In this document: in pieces, positions 20,182 to 31,745 of the stretch
How the letters are laid out: every line of letters begins with the position of its first letter
How positions within the stretch are numbered: the stretch's first letter is position 1
From: Isoetes taiwanensis
Taxonomy: Eukaryota > Streptophyta > Lycopodiopsida > Isoetales > Isoetaceae
Assembly: GCA_021234155.1 (NCBI GenBank)
Contig: JAJEKV010000213.1
Coordinates: forward strand, 124,001 to 188,000
Length of the DNA stretch: 64,000 bases
Reading direction: 5' to 3'
Notes under the pieces: generated by a model
What the model was told of the DNA's origin: nothing
Databases searched by the model: none
The model's input: the letters and a program-made list of their open reading frames with translations, nothing else
Translations under genes and position numbers: made by a program

Positions 20182-21480
20182 ATGAACAAAAAGATTGTGA
20201 GTTGGAACGTTCGTGGTGCGCTCGTCACCCGCGAAGAGAACGAGAGTGGCATTGGCGGTTCGTAGGTTGGATTCAGATATCTTGTGTCTTCATGAGCATA
20301 AATGTCACAGGGGGGACTCTCGGGCATTGTTGGATATGTTTGGGCCGCAATACGCTGCTGCGGTTGCCATCTCTGGGGCCTCTAAGGGTGGGACTGCCAT
20401 TGCGTGGAAGATGCATGTGCAGGTGACTTTTACCATGGCTGACCGTTGGGGCAGGTGGGTCATCATCAAGTGGCAGGATGGGCCACGCGAGTGGGGGATT
20501 GTGAATGTCTATGCCCACAACAGCGGCGGGAGAGAGGGGCGTTGTGGGCGTCGTTAGGACATAAGATCGCATCCTTGAGGGTGGATGTGGCTTGGCTGCT
20601 GTTGGGCGACTTCAACATGGTCGAGTCCGTTCATGATAGGTGTGGCAGAGGTGCGAAAGTTGTGCAGGGTTTTGAGCGGCAGCAGTGGGTATTGTTGCTG
20701 GACTCCTTGCATCTGGCAGAGGCGGCGGTCGACTCTTCATTCACGTGGTGTAATCGATGGGGGGGGGCGGTCGGGCGACGCCGACACCTACGTGATGCTA
20801 TGCTAATACCCTAGCAGCGGATCAGACGCCTCAGCTCAGGCGGACGAACATTCTATCCACCGCGATTTCTGATCATTTTCTTAATCTTCCCGTGGAGCCA
20901 TCGCGCAGCCGCATCGAGCCGCGACTGCGGTTCGTTAAATATCGCCATCTAAAGGATGCTGATTTCTCTTGGGGATGCCAAATGATTTGGTTTAGCGACC
21001 TTCGATAATTTCGATGGCGGGAATAGTGCGTGCCTTAGCTCAAAGTTAAGGCGCATTCGCCAAGTCGTGGGGCAGTCGGAGAGCACGTCAAGAGAGGGAG
21101 GTGTTAGACGCGTTGTATCGCGAGTTGGCGGATCTGAGGTCTCAGCCATCTGATGGGGTGCGGGAGAATGAGATTTTGCATTGCATTGCAGCAGATGAAT
21201 CCAGGAGGGCTGCTCAGGCAAGGGTGAAGACAGGGATCACCTAGTTGCGGGAAGGGGACACTAATTCTCGAATGTTCTTCAGGGCGGTGCGGCAGAAGAA
21301 GTATGCAGCCTCTATGTCGTCACTGGCATTGGCATTGGCTGATGGTCGTATTCTGAATTCGCCGGTGGACATTAAGCAGGCAACTTTTCATCACTTCTCT
21401 CAGTTCTTCCAGGAGAAGAGATACCCTTACACAGACGTAATGGAGGAGATTGTTCTTAGTAGGTGTCGGTAGAGAGGAGG
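20182..21480 (+). pseudogene. LINE ORF2 endonuclease domain
   Basis: Starts MNKKIVSWNVRGA, the SWNVRG entry of APE-type LINE endonucleases. LDSDILCLHEHK follows in another frame (the L-Q/H-E-x-K motif) and LLLGDFNMVESVHDR (the GDFN motif) near 20600-20640. At least three frame changes occur up to 21480. The segment 21245-21472 (MREGDTNSRMFFRAVRQKKY) is the linker to the RT. The enzyme nicks the target for target-primed reverse transcription. Confidence 0.85.
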
Positions 21481-22674
21481 CAGATGCTGCAGCGTCTGCT
21501 CACAAAACAAGAGCTTGAGGAGGCTTGCCGTGCCTTAGCCCCTCACAAATGTCCTGGTCTGGATGGCATTCCGGTTGAGTTCTTCCAAGAGTATTGGGAT
21601 TGGGTGGGGGACTCGGTGCTGCAGACCTATCAAGATCTGCTTCAGGCAGAAGCGTTGGACTATAGGCTCAACACGGGCTGCATTTCGTTGATACCGGAGG
21701 TGAAGGAGCCAGCTGGCATTTCTGATTGGCACCCCATCACCCTTCTGTCGGCAGTTTACAAAATTATTGTGAAGGCACTTTCGCTTAGACTGCAAGTTGT
21801 CTTGAAAGAGACTATTAGTACCATGCAGTCTGGCTTCATTCCGGGCAGGCAGATTCTCAGCAATGTAGCAGCAGCATTCGATGGCATTCATTGGGCACGC
21901 AGAACAGGTCAGCAGATTGTGTACTTGAAGCTGGATTTCGCAAAGGCCTATGATAGTGTTTGCTGGACGTTCTTGAAAAGGATGATGTTAGCCTTTGGAT
22001 GTGGGGAGGCCTTTACAGCAGTGGCTATGAAGCTCTTAGTGTCCGCCAGAGCAACCCTCCTGTGTCACGGCGAGTCATCTCCGATATTTAGGGTGGGGCG
22101 TGGAGTTCGCCAGGGATGCCCTTTGGTGCCCTTTCTCTTCACCATTGTAGCGGAGGCCCTCTCGCAGTTGTTGACTTCCGCACTGGAGGCTGGTGTAGTG
22201 GAGGGGCTGAGGATGGCAGATGGATCGCAGCAGATTGGGAGTCAGTATGCTGACGATTCATTCCTCTTCCTGCAGGCTGATGAGGGGAAACTGTTAAACA
22301 CGAAGGAGCTACTGGACACATTTTCCCTTGCTTCTGGCTGCCTCATGAATTGGTCAAAGTGCTCGGCACTGTGGCCGGTGGCTGAGCCCATGCCGGTGGT
22401 GGTGTCCCAATTCCCATGGCGAACGCAGCCGCAGGGCACGTGCTCTAGGCTTTTGGGTATTCCGTTCGGCATTGACATCTCAGCGTCAGCGGTGTGGGAG
22501 GACATTCTGGTAGGACTGCGTCGGCATCTCAATTGGTGGAAAGGGGGGAAGCTATCCATGGCTTGGCAGGGTCACAGTGGCGAAGTCCGTCCTATGATCG
22601 ACTCATATTTATATGGCCTCTATCATCCTGGCGCCGGAAAGCAAGGTGCAGGAAATCTCTTCTATGGTTCGTAA
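21463..22674 (+). pseudogene. LINE ORF2 reverse transcriptase
   Basis: A long clean frame of 403 codons. Motifs in order: LAPHKCPGLDGIPVEFFQEY (entry), WHPITLLSAVYKIIVKALSL, SGFIPGRQILSNV, LKLDFAKAYDSVCWTFLKRM (motif A), GVRQGCPLVPFLFTIVAEAL, QYADDSFLF (catalytic ADD box, within motif C), LLGIPFGI. All are hallmarks of L1-like RT. After about 22610 the reading moves to another frame (22613-22936: ESKVQEISSMVRNFVWGG). Of the coding segments in the window this one is among the least damaged. Confidence 0.93.
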
Positions 22675-22936
22675 CTTCGTATGGGGAGGCAATGAGGAAG
22701 GAGCGGTAGTGAAGGTGGCCTGGTGGAAGTGCATCCGCCCCAAGGCTGCGGGTGGACTCGGCTTCTTTGATCATGGCAAGGTCCTCTTGTCTAAGTTTGT
22801 TTTTGCCATTTTTGAGAATGCGCTCGAGTCCCCGGGCATGGTCTTGCTTCATCAGTCGCTGTCTCACTCCATAGTTTTCCACAAGCCGTCCGTGTCCGCG
22901 TGGCTCCCTTGGGGGCATAAAATTGATACTGGGTAG

Positions 22937-23795
22937 CAGAAATCACCGTCCGGACGTCGTTTAAAGTGCTTAAACGCAGCGATTTTTCAGCACATAATAA
23001 GCATTTAACGTGCGGTGCTTATTTAGACAAGCACCTGATGAAATATTTTTTGGTTGATTCACAAAAATTCTTCACGAAAGTGACTCAAATTTGATCTCCT
23101 AATACGTTTTTGCATGTCCAATCTAATGGAAGAGACGGCATTAGATTTTATGAAGCCGTTTGTGAGATATAAGCTTTTCCCTTATAGATACCAGAAATCG
23201 TTTTTTAGCTTTTTTCACTATCAATCCTCTATGGAATGATCTGAAACTTGACCTCCAAAGACGTTTTTGCATCACGAATCTAATGGAATAGACGGCATCA
23301 AATTCTGTATTGTAGTTTGTAAGATATTATGCTTTTACGGTAAAATATCAAAAATCGTTTTTTGGCCTCTTGCAGTGAAAATACTCAATGGATTTAACTG
23401 AAACTTGGTGTCCTAGGACGTTTTTGTACTATGAATCCATAGGAACTGACGGCAATCGGTTTCGTCAAGTAGTTTATGAGATATTGGCTTCTACTCTATG
23501 GCAACCTTGATCGAATTTTTCATGATTGTGCTCAAAATATGCACAGGTAGAAGCTGCAATTTCATAAGGATTCTTAGTTTTGGATGCCGATTCCAATGAG
23601 CCATAGCTTGCTGTATTTGGTGAAGTAGATCAAATGCCACAAATGGAGTGTCGCTGCTGTTACAAAGCATCGGGCTCATATCAAGAAATTTTAGCCGTTG
23701 ATTGATTTTGACGGTCCTAATGGTCCAGGTCTTCTCATAGTGTCCATTTATTTACGTGCTTAATATGTGCTTCGCCAAAAATTGTACCCCACTAG
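22937..23795. mobile_element. MITE-like insert with 157-bp tandem repeats
   Basis: It separates two parts of LINE ORF2, so it is an insertion; borders are good to about 20 bp. Near the left end lies AGCACATAATAAGCA and near the right end, inverted, AGCACATATTAAGCA, a likely TIR remnant. Inside, a unit around ACGTTTTTGCAT..GAATCTAATGGAA recurs three times with starts at 23104, 23261 and 23418, a period of 157 bp. No coding sequence. Confidence 0.65.
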
Positions 23796-24780
23796 CAATT
23801 TTGTACCCTTGGGCGTTGTTTGTGGATATCAGGCCGTATGCTCATGCCTCTCCATTTCTGAAGGGGCTCCTGCGAGCCTGGGAGCAAGTCCGTCCATTGT
23901 TTGCAATTGACGCCACCAGCTGCATTCAGATGGAGGCATCATCGTGGTGGATCCCGCTTGGACCACGCACACCTGTGGTTCTGGCAGCCTTCGTTGATCC
24001 CCGAGTTCAGCGCAGATGGGCGCAGTGTGGGGTTTCGACGGTGGCGGACTGGTATATGGATGGGCAGCTGGCACTCTGGCAACTGTTTTGCCACAGATTT
24101 CGGCTTCAAGGACAGGATTGTACTATCTGGGCGCGGGTGGCTAATGCTCTACCACTGCACCCTCCGCAGGCATCAGGGCATGTGTGGAAGTGTCACCTGA
24201 AAGTAGATCCCTCAAATTTTGTGAAATCCTGTTATGAGCTTCTGGCAATTCAAGATGAGCTGCCTCCCTCGGACGGGTGGAGTCTTCAGGTGCCCGGGGA
24301 GGAGTGGGGCATTATCTGGAGATGGGTGTGGAACCCAATCTCGCCTCCTAAGATTCGGGTATTGCTGTGGCAGATTGTGCACCGTTCTCTGAGGGTGAAC
24401 ACGTGGGTTCACAGGATCAACCCGCGGATCAGCGACTTGTGTCCTATGTGTGGTGACTATGTGGAGACCCTGGAACACTGCATGTTTCTCTGTTCAGATA
24501 TCCAGCCGGCGTGGCAGTGGGTTCAGCGCCTCTTTCATACCTCGCTCCGCAGTCAAGATGTTCTTTTGGGGGTGTACCCCAGCGGTGGTCCCGGCTCGTG
24601 AGTCCGCCTTTCATCCATGGTAAAGCCCTCGGTTGTTGTGGCTCATCCGGAAGCTTAATGACGCATGAAGGTGTTCAGAATGCAGATGCAGCCTCGGGCT
24701 TTGGTCCCGCGGTGAGGTACAAACTATATCTTTCGCACTGGCGCCCCTCGGAAAGAGTGAGGTTAAAGCGCTAAATTGGG
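23796..24780 (+). pseudogene. LINE ORF2 C-terminal zf-RVT region
   Basis: One frame to 24601 reads WRWVWNPISPPKIRVLLWQI then VHRSLRVNTWVHRI, then LCPMCGDYVETLEHCMFLCS. That is the zf-RVT (CxxC...H...C) domain at the end of plant L1 ORF2. The same motif appears in the truncated LINEs at 42.5 and 52.8 kb. A frame change near 24600 is followed by the last open stretch to 24774. Confidence 0.87.
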
Positions 24781-24941
24781 AAAGAACCCTCCACATTGTA
24801 GACACTTTGGGGAGATTTGTGGCATGAGTTGTAGATAGGTACACATGTTAGGTGGGTGCTTGCTCTGGTGTGGGCAGGAGTACCCTAATACCGCTTCTTC
24901 TTGTATTTTTTTCTGGATTAATATTAGTTAATGTGATCATT

Positions 24942-24942
<1 letters not shown>

Positions 24943-24974
<32 letters not shown>
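24943..24974 (+). other. Poly-A tail of LINE (32 A)
   Basis: Uninterrupted A run after the LINE 3' UTR. It is followed by CATAAGAATA, the same sequence that follows two other LINE tails in the window. Confidence 0.95.
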
Positions 24975-24975
<1 letters not shown>

Positions 24976-25640
24976 ATAAGAATAGGGCAACGAATAGAAT
25001 GAACATGCATAACCTGTTCTCGGGCGGAATCGCTGCTTTGCATCCGAGTCCCTTTCGACCGCTTCTTCCGACTGTGGATCCAACAAGCAATCTCCGGTGG
25101 ATCGCCAAACCGACCTCTTGGGCGATTCCGGATCCGGCAACCGTAAAAATGCAAATCATGATTGTTTTTTCAGATATGATTGCCGCCATATCTTGGAGCA
25201 TCGATGGAGATCATTTTCGTGGTTATGTGGTAGACAAAAGGCGTAAATCATTCCCGCAATGTTCTATTTAGAAGTTAATCCGGTTCATGAATCTGGTCAC
25301 GGGCTATAAAATCCGAAGTTTCCACAGTTCGTTTGGTTATGATAGAACGAAGAGATTCATACGGATACCGGTTATGATTCCGGTGGTTATGCTTGTGGTT
25401 ATGGAAACTTGTCTCACGGTTATCCTGGTCATGAAAATAATTATTGTGGTGTATGTCTTGTGATGCAGACATGGATGTGATTGAGCAAGGAAGCATAAAG
25501 GAAACTATTAATGGACGGACTAATTGGCAGGCCCTTAATGATAAGATAGACTTACCCGGGTCAGATGTTCTTATTTTGCAAAGCCGCTGTTACTCGAGTG
25601 AGAGACCTGGAGGGTTAACATTGGTTACCCATTCTTTGGG
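24975..25640. repeat. Shared post-LINE segment, copy A
   Basis: Matches 43461-44090 and 53738-54058: CATAAGAATAGGGCAACGAAT...CTTGTGATGCAGACATGGATG...GACTTACC. Differences from the other copies lie mostly at CAG/CTG. It ends in a remnant of the splice donor seen at 44025. No gene of its own. Confidence 0.8.
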
Positions 25641-25986
25641 ACCAAGATGTTTGGTTGCTTGGTTTTCTTTGAGATGAAATTTTGTTTTTCCTTTTGCTGT
25701 TATCAAGAAAATTTCTGTTCAAACCAGCAAATGGAAATGCAAAGAGTAATTATAAAGGACATTGCTGTTCAATCCAGCTTAATGTGAGATAAATTTTTCG
25801 TTTGCTGTTGTAACAGAAATGGCTGTTCAATCTAGCCAATGGGAAATTCAAAGTTAATTGCTGTTAAATCCAGCAAATGAAAAATGCAAATGTTATGAAC
25901 ATGACAGCAGTTCCAATAATCCTTCTTGCCTGAAATCCTGTGATAATGCATGGTCATAATGTCTGCATTATGTTAATAGCAAGTGC
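25641..25986. other. Leader before gypsy-2 gag with repeated CTGTTCAATCCAGC
   Basis: The phrase CTGTT(C/A)AA(T/A)C(C/T)AGC followed by (A)AATG occurs four times between 25716 and 25876, at irregular spacing. No LTR or PBS could be identified here. Confidence 0.55.
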
Positions 25987-27590
25987 TTGATGTACAAGAG
26001 CCTTGCCGAGGAAAAAGAGAAAAGGCTTGAAAGGAGATTAAAACAAGAATTGGAAAGAACAGAAAGGCGTAAACGTAGAGAGAAACAAAAAATTGAGGCT
26101 GCAAGACAGTTTGAGATATTACCTGATATCAAACCTTTGTTTGGTAATATGGCTACTTCTTCAAAAAATCATATTCCATATCCAAAATTTGGAGCTGGAA
26201 AATCCTCCGACTCAAGCAATAACCCATGTCTATCAATTTGAAGGAATAAGTTCCCTCAATAATCAGACTGATGATGTTGTCCGTATTACTTTGTTCCCTG
26301 CTACGTTGGAGGGAAAACCCGCAGACTGGATGTATAAGAACATGAGTAGTATTAGTAGTTGGGATGAGCTTAAGACGAGGTTTCTTACCAGACTACGCCT
26401 ATTTATCATGAGCTCAAGGATGAGTTCAAGAATATTAAGATTAAAAACGAGGAGGATCCTCGGAAGTTTGCTCTACGGGTAAGCCAGCTAGCCAGTGAAC
26501 TGGACCCAAAGCCACATGAACTTGACATAGTTTCTTGGTATGTAGATGGATTTCCGGCTAGAGTTAAGCAACAATTAACTCTAGAGGCTCCAAAAACATT
26601 GGATCAAGCCATGGAAAGAGCTGTAGTAATACATGGAGTGTTGGGTTCTGAGAAAATCAGCAAGCTTGAGAAAACGAAAACTGATAAGGAAGTGCAAGAC
26701 ATTCAAAGTAAACTTAATGCTATGGAAGAGAATTTGAAAAAGATTGCTCAAGGAGAAACTAAACATAGTTACATTTGGTGTATGCGTTGTAGTAGGCCAG
26801 GCCATTACGCTAATGAGTGTAGAACTAAGCTGGACACTAAGTTTTGTCACATATGTAAAATGAGCAATCATGATACTGACACGTGTCGATTCAATGGAAA
26901 AAACAAAGAAGAAGAAACAGCCCAAGCCTTTGCTGTTACTCCTCACGGGAAAGATAAAAAGATTCTGCGGGATAACACCTATTGGAATTGTGGTGAGAAG
27001 GGACACTTCTCGCGGGAATGTATGCAGCCAAGGAAAAACCATAAAAATGGTAAAGCATTCACTAGTGAAGAAACTAGAGCTCTTGATGCCAGAATGGTAG
27101 GATTGGACTATTCTGTGGATGTTCAGGCTGTGACTAGGCAAAAAGCCAAAGAGCAATGGATTGAAATCCCTAGTACTCAAAATGATCTACCTCAAACAAA
27201 GAAAAAACAATATCCCAACATAGATGAGGAGCGACGAATTTTTGAAAATGTTAGGGAGCAGCTGGAAGATGAATGCTCCAAGGGAGAAAACAATGGCTTG
27301 AGTGGAAATCAAGCACATGACCTGCAGACCCTTAAGGATAAGGTGTCTCAGTTGGTAATTCCCACACCGTTGAATCTCGTTCTGAGTATGTGGCCGGAGT
27401 GGAAGGAATTTGGAAATGTGGCAATAGATGAGAATTGTAAATGGGGAAAGTTTAAGAAGGAAATTGGGGACATGACTGTTCCAGTTCCATTAGCCGCATT
27501 GGGTAAATATTTTCCTCAACTGGGAATACCAAGTGGATACAGTGAAAACAGAAGTACAATTGCTACTTGGAAAACTGAACTAACTGAAAA
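25987..27590 (+). pseudogene. gag: Gag of second gypsy-like element
   Basis: Starts with a highly charged coiled-coil-like stretch (KEKRLERRLKQELERTERRK). The Retrotrans_gag core follows in the next frame (LFPATLEGKPADWMYKNMSS then WDELKTRFLTRL). The long frame from 26599 carries zinc knuckles CMRCSRPGHYANEC and CHICKMSNHDTDTC, and a third with the first Cys lost (YWNCGEKGHFSREC). The nucleocapsid protein would package element RNA. There is a frame change between 26230 and 26599. No RT follows anywhere in the element. Confidence 0.85.
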
Positions 27591-28457
27591 GCTCAATCCA
27601 GTAGTTCTTGTGAAAATGCATGGAATGGAAGTTCCAAAAGTCCCAGTTGATGGAGGCGCAGGAGTAAACATCATGACTAATGTTTTTAGAAAAAAACTTA
27701 AATTGCATGACTTACAAAAAGCGCCATTCGATGTGAAAATGGCAGATCATCGAAAAGTGGAACCTGTAGGTATGTTTTTACGATGTGAAAATGGCAGATC
27801 ATCGAAAAGTGGAACCTGTAGGTATGCTTAAAAACATCAGTTTCTCTATTGGGAATTTAGAGTTTGAACAGGATTTCATAGTCTTAGAGACAGATCCTAA
27901 AGCAATAGATTATCAACTATTGCTCGGTAGACCCTGGCTTAGGGCCTCCAAGGCAGTCCATGATTGGTCAAACAATACTCTGACTCTAGCAAAACAAGGG
28001 AAAGAGGCTATGATCAATTTACGGACTGGAAATATAACCATTATGCAAGAAGAAACATTGTTCTCCGATGAAGAAGATGAGGACATTGAGGAAGGAGTAA
28101 TGGACGAAATTGTCGACGAAGATAATTTCGATGGCATTGATATCGACGGTGAATCGGATGAATTATACTTTAGGGTGGAAGAAACAAAAGAGTACCCTAA
28201 ACATTTCGTGGAGGCAGTGGAAAAAGAAATTACTTTGGAACCAACAAAAGCTCACAAGTTGGAAGATGGAAAACTTGTTCCATCTATGGGACTCCCAGAG
28301 CTAACAGAGCGAAACTTAGGAACAGAAGAAGAGCCTAAATTCATCAAGATTGGAGCTCATCTTCCACCTGTCCTTTTACAATGTTCTCTTTTGTTCCTTG
28401 TTATCTTTTGTTCCTTGTTATCTTTTGTCCTGTTATCCCAACCAAAAGTTAATAATG
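27591..28457 (+). pseudogene. pol: Aspartic protease-like region of gypsy-2, then acidic tail
   Basis: MHGMEVPKVPVDGGAGVNIM carries the protease active-site region with DGG in place of DSG/DTG. After a 52-bp tandem duplication that shifts the frame, IGNLEFEQDFIVLETDP and YQLLLGRPWLRASKAVHDWS give the flap and the LGRPWL motif of retropepsins. A very acidic segment follows (SDEEDEDIEEGVMDEIVDED), then a hydrophobic stretch near the end. The frame is cut at 28461 by the 12.35-kb transposon and resumes at 40814. The second copy at 51.1 kb is uninterrupted. Confidence 0.82.
27729..27827 (+). repeat. 52-bp tandem duplication in protease frame
   Basis: The segment starting CGATGTGAAAATGGCAGATC occurs at 27729 and again at 27781 without change over at least 46 bp. 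It puts the second half of the protease out of frame. Confidence 0.95.
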
Positions 28458-28461
28458 CTTT

Positions 28462-28492
28462 AACCATCATCCAATTAAATTGGGATTATGTC
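28462..28492. repeat. Left TIR of 12.35-kb transposon
   Basis: Starts AACCATCATCCAATTAAATT. It is the inverted copy of 40779-40809 with two mismatches. Confidence 0.95.
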
Positions 28493-28959
28493 AACTCCAA
28501 AATCACGCCAACCTGCTATTGTCTTCTAGGGGGTTTTTGTTTTTTTTAATCTTTTTTTTTGGACTTCAAAAATAACATAAGGTTGCGATTCACGTGTGAC
28601 TTTTCATATGCGAATTGAAATATGTAGAAATGAAGAGCAAGTTGCTAACATAGATGAGACAAATATTGCTTGCTCAATAGATGATAATATTAGGTTTGAT
28701 AATAACAAATTGCATTATTTTATGAGGCAATTCGGACGAAAATTATCGATACATGGCACAAATATCATACAAAATATATCATATATTCCAATAAAACATT
28801 AAGGGATCAATCCATGTTTTTCCACGTATTTAACAAGGTGTGGTTCCATGTCACCGTTCTATCGGTTTGGGTACCGAATCTAACACTTCACCCACGGGTC
28901 ATCCCCATAGCCAAATTATGCATAATAGACACAAACTTCACGTAGAAAATCATCTCATC

Positions 28960-29330
28960 CCCAAAGTTTTGGATCGTGAAGATGGTGGATTGTGGGCGTG
29001 TGTTTGATTGTAGAAGCATTTGAGAGCATCATCATCCACTATGATTATATCATCCTTATTCTCGATACCAAGTTAGGTCCATCATGTTACTCAAGTGTTT
29101 GATGAAGATAGGCTTGCCTGTTGGATCCTTGGGATTAGTGAACTTCACACATTTGTTCGATCCCAAAGGGTCAACCAATTTCTACGCATTTCCCCGGTGC
29201 CTCCAAAGTATCCTTGATGTTCCTTAGTTCCATGGATGACCAAATACCAACTCGAAATAACCTGAATGCCTCGCCTAGCATCTCCTTCAAGTGCTTGTGG
29301 CGGATAGATCCACTTGGTGTTTGATTCTAC
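28960..29330 (-). pseudogene. FCP1/NIF-like phosphatase fragment (cargo)
   Basis: On the minus strand, across two frames, the pieces read HKHLKEMLGEAFRLFRVGIW then SSMELRNIKDTLE, then KCVKFTNPKDPTGKPIFIKH then LSNMMDL, then DDIIIVDDDALKCFYNQTHA. This follows plant NLI-interacting-factor (FCP1/SCP-like HAD) phosphatases: L-E-F---F-VGIWSS---RN, then KP-x-x-K-L, then N--I-VDD---K----P. The N-terminal DxDxT motif was not found. An in-frame stop lies after VEIG. It looks like a captured host gene inside the transposon. Confidence 0.55.
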
Positions 29331-29639
29331 CGGTGTCCGATGAAACTGTTCTCTAGCCACTTTATTTTTCGGAAAATTCTTGCAAAGGACTCGTTTAGGT
29401 GAACACCACAACCTTCTTAGAAACGCTAATGGAAGCTGAAACATCAAACATGTATCCGTCACCAAGATACGATAACACAAACAATACAAACGCCAAGCGT
29501 GATTTGAAATAGTCATAACCAAATCGGCATTTCGGCGTGATTTAGTTTGACAACGAAAAATAATCAAAACGCTTGGCTTGGCGATTTAATTCAAAGGTAA
29601 TACAAATTAAATCACGATGGCGCTATTTCGATGGGCAAG

Positions 29640-30267
29640 GCCATACCTATCATCTTCAGTTTTCTTTGCCATCGGCGTCATTCTCCCCCTCCGCCACCCT
29701 TAATCTTCGTCTTCTTACATTTGTTAGAATTGTTATTTTCTATTAGTTCAGCTGCGTCCTTCACAACCGACATTATTTTACTATTGATTTGGCAAACCTG
29801 GGTGAATCACTAGAGCCGCCTTCGTTGCCTTCATTTTTCGGTTTCCACTGTCCAATTATTTCATTGTTAAACTGTGAATCTACTCTATTGTTGCTTGCAT
29901 CACCCGCAATGTGGGCAAGGATATTCCCTAAGTTCGCCGCCATCACAGGTACTTTGAGCAACCGGTTTAGCGGCTATTTGTTATTACTTGCTTTTCCTTA
30001 TCAAGTAGATTACTAGTTCCCTCTCCGGGAGCAACGTCCACTTTCAAATTGGACAAGTCTACTTAGACTTTTGATTGCCGATGATTTCAGGTTGCCATAA
30101 GGGCCTTTAGGAGACTTGGCAAGCACATGCATGAGGAATGGTTCAAGAAAGTCTTTGGCCTGCTCATCACTCACAAAGCGGTGACATCGCCTTGCACCCA
30201 TAAGAGCCTCTCGGGCAATATAACCTCCAACATGAAGCTCCAAGCAGTGTTGTATCAATTGGAGCAA
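29640..30267 (-). pseudogene. Unknown minus-strand gene fragment in transposon
   Basis: Two open stretches: 30267-30013 (ELHVGGYIAREALMGARRCH, then VSDEQAKDFLEPFLMHVLAK) and 29961-29773 (AANLGNILAHIAGDASNNRV). Alpha-helical, not recognised. Same strand as, and upstream of, the FCP1-like piece, so they may be exons of one captured gene. Confidence 0.4.
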
Positions 30268-30643
30268 ATGCCTCGACGAGGTAAGTAGCCATAGGCGGGG
30301 AAATCCATTTTTATTTAAGGGCCCTTCTCCTTAGTTTGTAGCTCAGAATTTGATTTCCCCACTTAGAGGGGGTCCCGATCCTCATCCTCTTTCGACTCAT
30401 CCTCGCTCGACCGATCCCGATCCGTATGAAAGAATATAGTTCTTAAGTCGGATCATCTAGAAGAAAACATTCCCATGCACCGCTATTGTCACCCTTGGCC
30501 TTAGCAATATCATATTCCTCGCCCCGACAAAGATGGATATCATAATAAAGATCACATGTGCCATCTTCCATTACGTTTGCAGACTCATTATCCTTAACAT
30601 CATATATTAGGCATCCCTCCCTAATAACTTTGAGGCACTCGGA

Positions 30644-31617
30644 TCATGAGCAGTGAGATAGTGCATGCAGATGTGACTCACCTGAAGGACAAACGATGAC
30701 AATAGTGAAGGACCTCTCAGTTGTCAATCCTATACAGCTGGTAAAGAAGCTGTTGTAGTCCTTCTGGTTCATGCCCATATCTCCTCTCCCACCCCTGCTG
30801 TCCAACACAAAGAGTGATATATTTTTAAGGCCAGAAGTTGATTCTGGCAAGAGACCTTTGTACCCAATGGAGACCGGAATCTTCGGATGATGTCGTCTTC
30901 TCCAAAGAATCTTCTTCACAAGGGCCACTTTTCTTCTCAACTCAGCCAGTACCTTAGGGGGTAGAGTCTCCTTATGTTTTGTATTTTTAGCCTTCCAATT
31001 CTTTAGGAAGTCCTTTGACCAGAATACAAACTTCTTGATGTCATCATTACTGACCTTGTATTTGTCCAGCAATCCAATTTCAGATAATGCCACATCCCCC
31101 GATAGCCTTTGTAACTCAGCTCCTACAGCTGACTTCATTGTACGTACATCCTTTACATGACTGCAGCACTCAACGAAGGACATCCTATCCTTGGTGAAAG
31201 CACCCTTCTTGTATAAGACTTCCTTCTTTAAGCTCTGGTCTAAAACCCAAATGGTCTCGGCCGCCTAGCCTAGCCCCCGAGTCTTTCTCATCTCTGTCAC
31301 ATTCAAGTCAAAGATGCTTACATCAACAGGAGGCACCCTACCCATAGTATCTGGCAGCTTCCCTTGTGCATAAGCGTCCCAGAATTCATTCCACTTGAGC
31401 CATACTGCCTCCTTACAAAACACAATCTTATACGAGTCTGTTGGTCCGACTGGCTTTGGATGAGCTTTCGAAGGATCCGCAATGTCATCACCACCTTTTT
31501 CTTTGATTTTCTTGCGGTCTTCTTCTTCTCAGTATAATTTATGCATGGCGAGTCCGCTCCAAAGAGCTTGAATGCTCGGACTTTGACCATACCATGCGGT
31601 GGGCAATGGGCAGCCAT
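30644..31617 (-). CDS. Unknown protein, about 300 residues, minus strand
   Basis: Begins at ATG 31617 (MAAHCPPHGMVKVRAFKLFG), changes frame near 31480 (YKIVFCKEAVWLKWNEFWDA), passes one stop near 31266 and continues to 30644. The continuous 179-codon part from 31183 includes LRRKVALVKKILWRRRHHPK and FTIVIVCPSGESHLHALSHC. It is Lys/Arg-rich with good codon structure. I do not recognise a family. It lies inside the transposon, opposite to the transposase, and could be a second element protein or captured cargo. Confidence 0.5.
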
Positions 31618-31745
31618 ATTCCACCCATCGTTGACGGGCGTGGCGCAGCTTGTTCAACGTATGGACCGCAATAGTACGGACATTGAATCGATATCATAGA
31701 ATAGAAACACGGGCGCGATTTGAATAGAATTGATGAAGAGAAAAT

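Larger units (their letters stand above)
19942..24974 (+). mobile_element. L1-type LINE, 5'-truncated inside ORF1
   Basis: Order on plus: end of ORF1, APE-type endonuclease, reverse transcriptase, zf-RVT-type C-terminus, 3' UTR, 32-bp poly-A. It starts within ORF1, right after the older LTR end. An insert of about 860 bp (22937-23795) splits ORF2 after the RT. No target duplication was seen. Confidence 0.88.
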
